A stretch of 64,000 nucleotides of DNA, taken from Pseudomonas vlassakiae. GTDB taxonomy: Bacteria; Pseudomonadota; Gammaproteobacteria; Pseudomonadales; Pseudomonadaceae. Below the pieces are notes generated by a model, which made no database searches, was not told the origin of the DNA, and saw nothing but the letters and a program-made list of their open reading frames with translations. The stretch covers positions 239,032 to 303,031 of the forward strand of contig NZ_JABWRP020000005.1 in assembly GCF_014269035.2 (NCBI RefSeq), given 5' to 3'. Positions 59,173-64,000 of this stretch are shown piece by piece. Position 1 is the stretch's first letter. Each line of letters opens with the position of its first letter. The position numbers and the translations under genes were made by a program.

Positions 59173-60534
59173 GTGAAGCTAGAAACGCGAAGTATCGAAT
59201 TCGTCCCACACGCTGAGCGTTATGGCACGCCTAAACGATTGTTCACCATCTGGTTCAGCTCCAACTTCCAGATAACCGCACTGATGGTCGGTACCTTGGG
59301 CGTTGCCTCGGGGCTGAGTTTTGCCTGGACCTTGCTGGCCCTGCTGGTCGGCAACCTGATCGGCACCGTGTTCATGGCCGCGCACTCTGCCCAGGGGCCG
59401 CACCTGGGCGTGCCACAGATGATCCAGAGCCGGGCCCAGTTCGGCGTCCATGGCGCGGCGCTGCCTTTGCTGGTGATGGTCACGGCCGCTGTACTGTTTC
59501 TCGCCGCCAGTGGCGTGCTGATGCGCAATGCCGTGCAGGCACTGGTGCCCATGAGCGACGATCAGGCCATCGTGGTCGTCGGCGTGCTGACCTTCGTCAT
59601 CGGCTTTGTCGGGTACGAACTGATCCACCGCCTTGGGGCATGGATGAGCCTGCTGTCCACACTGGTGTTTGCCGGCGCCCTGGTGCTGATCCTGCTGCAC
59701 CCCGGCGACACCGCAGGCACGACGGCAGTGGCGACGGGCTTTTCCTTCACCGCCTTCAACCTGATCGTGGCCCAGGCCGCGTCCTGGACGTTGGGCTATG
59801 GCCCCTATGTGGCGGATTATTCGCGCTACCTGCCGGCCAACGTCAACCCACGCGCCACGTTCTGGGCCACCTATTGCGGTTGCGCGCTGGGCTCGTTCGC
59901 CATGATGGCGTTGGGCGCGCTGGTGGCTGTGCAATTACCTTCGGCACTGGGGCATGACCCTGCGACGGCCATTGCCGGGCTGTTTGGCCCGTGGGCGCCG
60001 TTGGCACTGGCCGTGATTGCGCTGGGGGTGATCCAGTACAACGTCTTGTGCCTCTACAGCGCCTACATGTCCTCGGTCACGATCTTCGGTGCCTTCAAGG
60101 CCATCAGGCGCGTGACCGCGACGGCCAAGGCGCTGGTGATGGCGGGCCTGACTGCCGCGGCAACGCTGATTGCCATCGCGACCCAACACAATTTCGATAC
60201 GTTCTTCGCCGACATCCTGATCGGCCAGCTGTACCTGTTGATCCCCTGGAGCGCGATCAACCTGGTGGATTACTACTGGGTGTGCCGGGGCCAGTATGAC
60301 GTGGGGGCGTTGTACGACGCCAAGGGCCGTTACGGCTGCTTCAATCGTCGAAGCCTGGCGGTGTATGCCGTATCGATCATCGGCATCATCCCGTTCATGA
60401 AGCTGTCGTTCTACACGGGCTTCGTGGCCGAGTGGCTGGGGGCTGACATCAGCTGGGCGATGGGCCTGATCCTGGCTGGCGCGCTGTACTGCATGGTCAA
60501 CGCCCGGGAAAGCAGGCCGCTTCTAGCAAGCTAG
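59173..60534 (+). CDS. NCS1 family purine/cytosine permease
   Basis: Predicted 453-residue inner-membrane transporter of the NCS1 group (cytosine/purine/allantoin permeases). About twelve transmembrane helices; helix 1 carries WFSSNFQITALMVGTLG and TM6 has ASWTLGYGPYVADYSRYLP, conserved in cytosine permease CodB-like proteins. The start is GTG at 59173 with GGGAGA five bases upstream. No codA or other nucleobase gene is nearby, so the substrate is not fixed by context. Confidence 0.85.
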   Translation: MKLETRSIEFVPHAERYGTPKRLFTIWFSSNFQITALMVGTLGVASGLSFAWTLLALLVGNLIGTVFMAAHSAQGPHLGVPQMIQSRAQFGVHGAALPLLVMVTAAVLFLAASGVLMRNAVQALVPMSDDQAIVVVGVLTFVIGFVGYELIHRLGAWMSLLSTLVFAGALVLILLHPGDTAGTTAVATGFSFTAFNLIVAQAASWTLGYGPYVADYSRYLPANVNPRATFWATYCGCALGSFAMMALGALVAVQLPSALGHDPATAIAGLFGPWAPLALAVIALGVIQYNVLCLYSAYMSSVTIFGAFKAIRRVTATAKALVMAGLTAAATLIAIATQHNFDTFFADILIGQLYLLIPWSAINLVDYYWVCRGQYDVGALYDAKGRYGCFNRRSLAVYAVSIIGIIPFMKLSFYTGFVAEWLGADISWAMGLILAGALYCMVNARESRPLLAS

Positions 60535-60585
60535 GCCTCTGACTCGGCCTTGGGGGGAGGGGGCTGCAACGCAGCCCCGGCCATC

Positions 60586-61185
60586 TCAAGCCTCGTTCAT
60601 TTCTTCAAGGCGGCGCGGCATCGGCTCGGGGGCCGCTCGCCCCGCCAGCCCCACGCGCATGTCATTGCCACTCGGTTGCTGGTAGAGGCTCAAGCCAAAC
60701 TCCGGCAACACCGCCAACAGGTAATCGAAGATATCCCCCTGGATCCGTTCGTAATCGGCCCACACCGTGGTGGTGGTGAAGCAGTAGATCTCCAGCGGCA
60801 CGCCTTCGGCGGTGGTCTGCATCTGCCGGACCATGCAGGTCATGTTCGGGTGTACGTTGGGGTGTTTCTTCAGGTAGGCCAGGGCGAAGGCGCGGAAGGT
60901 GCCGATGTTGGTCAGCCTGCGGCGGTTGGCCGACAGCTCCGCTACCGGCCCCAGCGCTTCGTTCCAGGCCAGTAGTTCCTGACGCTTGCCGGCCAGGTAG
61001 TCACTCAGCAGGCTCACCTGGCTCAGGCGCTGTTCTTCGTCCGGGGTCAGGAAGCGCACGCCTGCGGCATCGATGAACAGGCTGCGCTTGATGCGCCGGC
61101 CACCGGACTGCTGCATGCCGCGGTAGTTGCGGAACGACTCGCTCATCAGGCGCCAGGTCGGGATCGAGACGATGGTCTTGTCGAA
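60586..61185 (-). pseudogene. C-terminal fragment of a YbdG-type mechanosensitive channel
   Basis: The reading frame encodes the cytosolic C-terminal part of a MscS-superfamily channel of the YbdG/MscM type: F-D-K-T-I-V-S-I-P-T-W-R-L followed by MSESFRNYRGMQQSGGRRIKRSLFIDA, then the charged helix and a YCFTTTTVWADYERIQGDI strand. Family members are about 400 residues long, with the membrane helices upstream. Here an in-frame TAA comes immediately before F-D-K (61186-61188) and no channel sequence remains beyond it. Only 186 residues could be made from the ATG at 61146. The gene was most likely cut by the insertion at about 61.19 kb. Confidence 0.8.
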
Positions 61186-61190
61186 TTACT

Positions 61191-61208
61191 GCACGAGTGA
61201 GCTCGTGC
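61191..61208. repeat. Palindrome at the island junction
   Basis: GCACGAG-TGAG-CTCGTGC is a 7-bp arm perfect palindrome directly next to the end of the interrupted channel gene. It could be part of an attachment or transposition site, or an accidental palindrome. Confidence 0.4.
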
Positions 61209-61220
61209 CTAGAACCGACA

Positions 61221-61277
61221 ACCGACATTTATGAATATCAATAGCTTACGAAATCAGCACCCATGTCGGTTTTTTTT
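61221..61277 (+). terminator. ACCGACAT/ATGTCGGT stem with T-run
   Basis: ACCGACAT (61221-61228) and ATGTCGGT (61263-61270) are complementary, followed by T7. The loop of 34 bases is long for a terminator, so it may be the end of an element or a remnant. ACCGACA also occurs twice in tandem (61213-61227). Confidence 0.35.
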
Positions 61278-61440
61278 AAACCCAATTGACACCGTGTAGC
61301 TGTATCACCCCGATTCCGGCTGCACCTGGAGGGCGCTTCCCATCCTTCAACAAGCCAAACATGTTGAAAGTACGCATCCGCATGTAGGGCGAATGGACTC
61401 AGGAAGCTTCATTGAAGGTGGATCTGGTGTTTGGGTTCGA

Positions 61441-61905
61441 TCACTCTGATCGTTTGGTGAGGAAGCGCTGCACGGTTGATTTCGACACACCCAGCTCCTG
61501 AGCGATCTCAGAGTTCGACATGCCGGCCTCTTTCAAAAGGGGAGCGCGCTGGAGTGCTTTCTGAACGTCGGGGGTAGCAGGTCGACCAGGGCGTCGAGCG
61601 GGCTGCGTGGTGATGGCCTCGATTGCCCCGTCCTCTTTAAGAGCATCCAGCTTGGAAGAGATCCGCTTGAGCGCGATATCGACAGATTCGCCAGAGTGAG
61701 CAGAGTGGGCGAGCAGGAGCAGGAGAGCGGCATCGACCTCGAGCATGGAGGCCACGTTAGAAAGAGTCTCCATCGTCACGTTAGTCTTGCCACGCTCGAT
61801 GCGATTTCTAACTCTGCGACCGATCATGGTCAGATCGTCCTGCGTCATTTTCCGGTTTTGTCGCAAGGCTCTGACAACTGCCGCAAGGGCCTCGCTTAGA
61901 GACAT
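61441..61905 (-). CDS. Helix-turn-helix regulator with two HTH segments
   Basis: Predicted 154-residue DNA-binding protein on the putative island. The N-terminus is an XRE-type HTH (VVRALRQNRKMTQDDLTMIGRRVRNRIERGKTNVTMETLSNVASMLEVD), a helix-rich linker with RISSKLDALKEDGAIEAI follows, and the C-terminus has a resolvase-like HTH (APLLKEAGMSNSEIAQELGVSKSTVQRFL). Such two-headed regulators occur near phages and islands. Start ATG at 61905 or 61911; the ribosome site is weak. It is divergent from the unknown gene at 62219, and the 313-bp gap should hold both promoters. Confidence 0.7.
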   Translation of the reverse strand: MSLSEALAAVVRALRQNRKMTQDDLTMIGRRVRNRIERGKTNVTMETLSNVASMLEVDAALLLLLAHSAHSGESVDIALKRISSKLDALKEDGAIEAITTQPARRPGRPATPDVQKALQRAPLLKEAGMSNSEIAQELGVSKSTVQRFLTKRSE

Positions 61906-62218
61906 GTTCATCATCCGTAAAAGACAGGATGAAGCCACATTGCATCGACCCGTAACACGCCCTATACTGCCCGTTAAGAGTCGACAGCAACTATCCCGTA
62001 CCCGCAGAAATCTTGTGAGGTAGCTCTGCACCCCGAATTTATTTGGCTTAAATATATGCCATAAATTGACAAAAGTTGGGTTGCAGAGGCTTCGATGCAT
62101 TGTTCTGAGATTGGGGCGATGTCGGCGTGCTTGGCAGGGGTGGCCTATGGCTTTCGACTCCATGGCACTGATTACCCTAAGAGCCTCGCGTGGGAGTCAA
62201 GAGTGAAAGGATCAAAGA
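61906..62218. other. Intergenic region between divergent island genes
   Basis: A 313-bp stretch without a supported gene. It contains TTGACA at about 62066 (ATTGACAAAAGTTGGG) in the rightward direction, but no well-spaced -10 partner was identified with confidence. It likely contains the promoters of the HTH gene and the 140-residue protein. Confidence 0.4.
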
Positions 62219-62641
62219 ATGTTTGTTAGTCATGAGTCTTGGGGTTCAAATGCGTCTCCGTTGTTAGGTGCAGGTCATACATGCATGAGTATTGTTGAAT
62301 GGCTAAGTTGTTATCACTTCTATCAAGTTGTCGTTGAAGAATTCCAGAATGGAAAAATGGTAGCGCGCCAGTTTTTTCTAAGCGATGTGGATGTGCTTGA
62401 AAGCGTTCTTGAGAAGCAGTGTGAAGATTTTAAAGTGACTGAAGTTCTGCTGATGAGTCCTGGCTGGATGAACGGAAGTGGCGGATGGAATTTGAATAAG
62501 GTCTTAAGTTTGATCGTTGGGCGTGGGGAGCAAGGGGGTAAAGTGTCAATGCATAAAGTTGCAGATGGTGTCGTTTATACCTCTCCGGCAGGCGGGAGGA
62601 TTGATACGCTCGAAGAGGAAGGTTTTAAGGTTCTTATTTAA
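62219..62641 (+). CDS. Hypothetical island protein, unknown family
   Basis: Predicted 140-residue soluble protein that I do not recognise. Features are an N-terminal WGSNASPLLGAGHTCMSIVEWL stretch, a strand-rich centre (FYQVVVEEFQNGKMVARQFFLSD), and an acidic helix (VLESVLEKQCEDFKVTEVLL). It has no signal peptide or membrane helix. Base composition is clearly poorer in GC than the chromosome (mid-40s percent by eye) and codons such as TTA, AGA and ATA-like choices appear, signs of transfer. GGATCAAAG lies before the ATG at 62219. Confidence 0.55.
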   Translation: MFVSHESWGSNASPLLGAGHTCMSIVEWLSCYHFYQVVVEEFQNGKMVARQFFLSDVDVLESVLEKQCEDFKVTEVLLMSPGWMNGSGGWNLNKVLSLIVGRGEQGGKVSMHKVADGVVYTSPAGGRIDTLEEEGFKVLI

Positions 62642-62790
62642 GTCTTCTATGAAATTTCTGGGTTCTTTGGATTGATCTCTAGCGTTAAACAGAAGCCACG
62701 CTTCGCAAGCTCGCGTGAATCTCCGAGTCTTTATGCAGTGCGTGGTCACGAGGAGGCGTGTGTGAGTATGGCCATAGCCGGGGGCGTATC

Positions 62791-63336
62791 ATGATCAACT
62801 CTGTACGACCTCGAGTCATTCGACCAGACGACGTGATCTTGTTTTTAGATTTTGACGGTGTCCTTCATCCAGATGCCGCTTTTCGAACCAAGCGTGGGAT
62901 TGAACTGAGGGCGCCTGGCAAGCTGATGATGCATGCAGAGATACTGCATAACATCCTTCGGGATTTTCCGGTGCTAAAGATCTCTCTGTCGACGTCTTGG
63001 GTTCGCATGCTTGGCTATCAAAGAGCGCGTGCAGCATTACCGGCAAGTTTGCAAGATCGCACGGTTTCAGCGACATGGCATTCCCGCATGCGGAATGCAG
63101 CTAGGGAGGAGTATGACCTTTTCACTCGATATGAGCAGATATGTGGCGCGGTGACTCGTGCAGGGATCACACGATGGATTGCGATCGATGACGATCCCGA
63201 TTTTAGCTGGCCGGAGCATGACGATAGGCTTGTGAGATGCGACCCGAATCTCGGGCTTGGAAGTGAGCAGACGCAGCTGGAACTGCGGGCCAAGCTGCAA
63301 CTTCTTTTTCGGGAGGGAGGTTGTGGTGAGAATTAG
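62791..63336 (+). CDS. HAD-family protein (Swiss-army-knife RNA repair type)
   Basis: Predicted 181-residue HAD phosphatase-fold protein. The start V-I-L-F-L-D-F-D-G-V-L-H-P holds the nucleophile motif DxD (D20 and D22 from the ATG at 62791), then LSTSW (motif II, Ser/Thr), and IDDDPDF (motif IV). The motif III Lys/Arg is probably in RKRGIEL-like spacing. HAD domains with this short form are known from 'Swiss Army Knife' RNA-repair proteins and from island gene clusters, but its substrate is unknown. A longer start from GTG at 62758 is possible because a strong AGGAGG lies at 62751-62756. Its stop overlaps the next gene's start region. Confidence 0.65.
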   Translation: MINSVRPRVIRPDDVILFLDFDGVLHPDAAFRTKRGIELRAPGKLMMHAEILHNILRDFPVLKISLSTSWVRMLGYQRARAALPASLQDRTVSATWHSRMRNAAREEYDLFTRYEQICGAVTRAGITRWIAIDDDPDFSWPEHDDRLVRCDPNLGLGSEQTQLELRAKLQLLFREGGCGEN

Positions 63337-63640
63337 CGGTGAGTCAGAGCGAGGCGCGGTTTCGGATGTCGTCTGCGATGTCTGCGGAGAGTCGACGCGT
63401 GTGGGAGGTGGTCTTCAGTTCGCTACCTTGCAAGCTTCCTGGGGCGAAGGTTCTGAACACTGCGGTGAAGACTACGAGCTGCATCTTTGCGAGGGGTGCT
63501 TTTTCACTCAAGTAGCAGGTATGAAGCGTATGAGGTGGCTCGGGTGCATGTTCGAAGACGCCGGTGATTCGCTTCTGAAGAATGTCACGTACGGGCGGGT
63601 TTGGAAGGCGAGCAGGGATGATGCGACGGATGAAGAGTGA
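63326..63640 (+). CDS. Cysteine-rich island protein, possible zinc binder
   Basis: Predicted 104-residue protein with C-D-V-C-G-E-S and C-E-G-C-F-F, a four-cysteine arrangement (two CxxC pairs) that could bind zinc, and a further HCGEDYELHLC centre. It has no recognised family, although similar small proteins with CDxCG...WGYGS...LCExCFF have been noted in Pseudomonas accessory regions (recalled, not checked). Start GTG at 63326 (or 63323) with GGGAGG upstream; it overlaps the end of the HAD gene by 11 bp, so the two are coupled and probably work together. Confidence 0.55.
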   Translation: MRISGESERGAVSDVVCDVCGESTRVGGGLQFATLQASWGEGSEHCGEDYELHLCEGCFFTQVAGMKRMRWLGCMFEDAGDSLLKNVTYGRVWKASRDDATDEE

Positions 63641-63683
63641 ATGACGTCGTCTGTCTTAATCAATAGGCTATAAGAGGTACTAC

Positions 63684-64000
63684 ATGGCTAAGAAACGAGC
63701 TCCGTTGTCTACGGGTCATGCTGGCCGGAATGTGGCTGCCACTTTGCCATCTAGTGTTATCAACGCTATGCGAAGAGATTTCGGGGCGCCGGTCACAGCA
63801 TATATTTCGGCGGCTGCTTATGGGGCAGGGGATCTCTATCTGGAGGGAGTGGTCTTCGCCGATCGAGGAGGACGTTTTGATGACGGTGACACTATACGTA
63901 CGTCAATCATCATGGATAGTGAAATTGTTGAGGGCTATTTGGTAGTGAGAACGTTGAACAGTACTTATGTTGTGTCTGACTGGCTAGGCGGCAGGTTTTC
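63684..64000 (+). CDS. Hypothetical protein, truncated by window edge
   Basis: An open frame of at least 105 codons from ATG at 63684 that stays open to the last base. The product begins MAKKRAPLSTGHAGRN, contains AMRRDFGAPVTAYISAAAYGAG, then GDTIRTSIIMDSE, and GYLVVRTLNSTYVVSDW. AGAGG lies about nine bases upstream. It has no signal peptide. It is not recognised; the composition is again low in GC like the other island genes. It follows the Cys-rich gene by 43 bp in the same direction. Confidence 0.5.
   Translation, partial: MAKKRAPLSTGHAGRNVAATLPSSVINAMRRDFGAPVTAYISAAAYGAGDLYLEGVVFADRGGRFDDGDTIRTSIIMDSEIVEGYLVVRTLNSTYVVSDWLGGRF

Noticed and set aside
1..64000. tRNA, rRNA or CRISPR arrays
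   Set aside because: No tRNA cloverleaf, rRNA conserved block or regularly spaced direct repeat was seen; the repeats present are REP palindromes, not CRISPR units.

Overview
The window is a high-GC, gene-dense chromosomal segment that reads as a Pseudomonas of the P. putida group. The support is protein-level familiarity of nearly every gene, the recurring Pseudomonas-type REP palindromes (GCGGGTAAACCCGC core) between genes, and gene neighbourhoods typical of that group: ptrB, pxpABC, cysK, lpxO, aceK, the maoC/hydrolase/fadD2/fadD1 block, puuB-puuA, and hrpA next to a FabH2-like gene. No rRNA, tRNA, CRISPR array or intact insertion sequence was recognised.

Layout. 1-8.6 kb: housekeeping and small conserved genes (nitroreductase, YcgN-type cysteine-cluster protein, a degenerate M61-like protein, a SPOUT RNA methyltransferase, YajD, oligopeptidase B, a YafJ-type amidotransferase, DUF2937). 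8.6-13.3 kb: a LysR regulator divergent from an MFS transporter-pxpA-pxpB-pxpC operon, probably for 5-oxoproline use. 13.3-17.7 kb: MoxR ATPase plus VWA protein, a DUF748-type envelope protein and cysK. 17.8-25.5 kb: lpxO, two EamA transporters (the first behind a possible polyproline leader peptide), DUF4265, aceK, a lipoprotein and a CvfB-like RNA-binding protein. 25.6-31.8 kb: a secreted beta-helix protein, CsbD, BrkB, def, GNAT, DUF2790, a PLP dehydratase and a HicAB module. 31.9-34.5 kb: a four-gene ECF42-type sigma factor module (SnoaL-like, DGPF/YciI, SRPBCC, sigma factor) with a candidate self-recognised promoter. 34.6-40 kb: fatty-acid block. 40-43.4 kb: polyamine catabolism (puuB, puuA). 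43.4-60.5 kb: hrpA, fabH2-like, porin, FemAB-like protein, ABC exporter, PPIase, hydrolase, two regulators/enzymes (LysR, AzoR) and three transporters.

At about 61.19 kb the character changes. The C-terminal third of a YbdG-type mechanosensitive channel stops abruptly at an in-frame stop, its N-terminal part is missing, and the remaining ~2.8 kb is visibly poorer in GC. It carries an HTH regulator, a protein of unknown family, a HAD (Swiss-army-knife type) protein, a Cys-rich small protein and one gene running off the edge. This looks like the left end of a genomic island, and its gene set is the least explained part of the window.

The most interesting candidates for a second look are the island and its junction, the 54-codon PPPP/APPP leader ORF followed by a C-rich untranslated stretch before an EamA exporter, the ECF42 module with its promoter-like GGTCGA-N17-CGAC, the M61 protein with a lost zinc site, and two distinct REP doublet families. 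All positions come from reading the sequence by eye. No database search was run.
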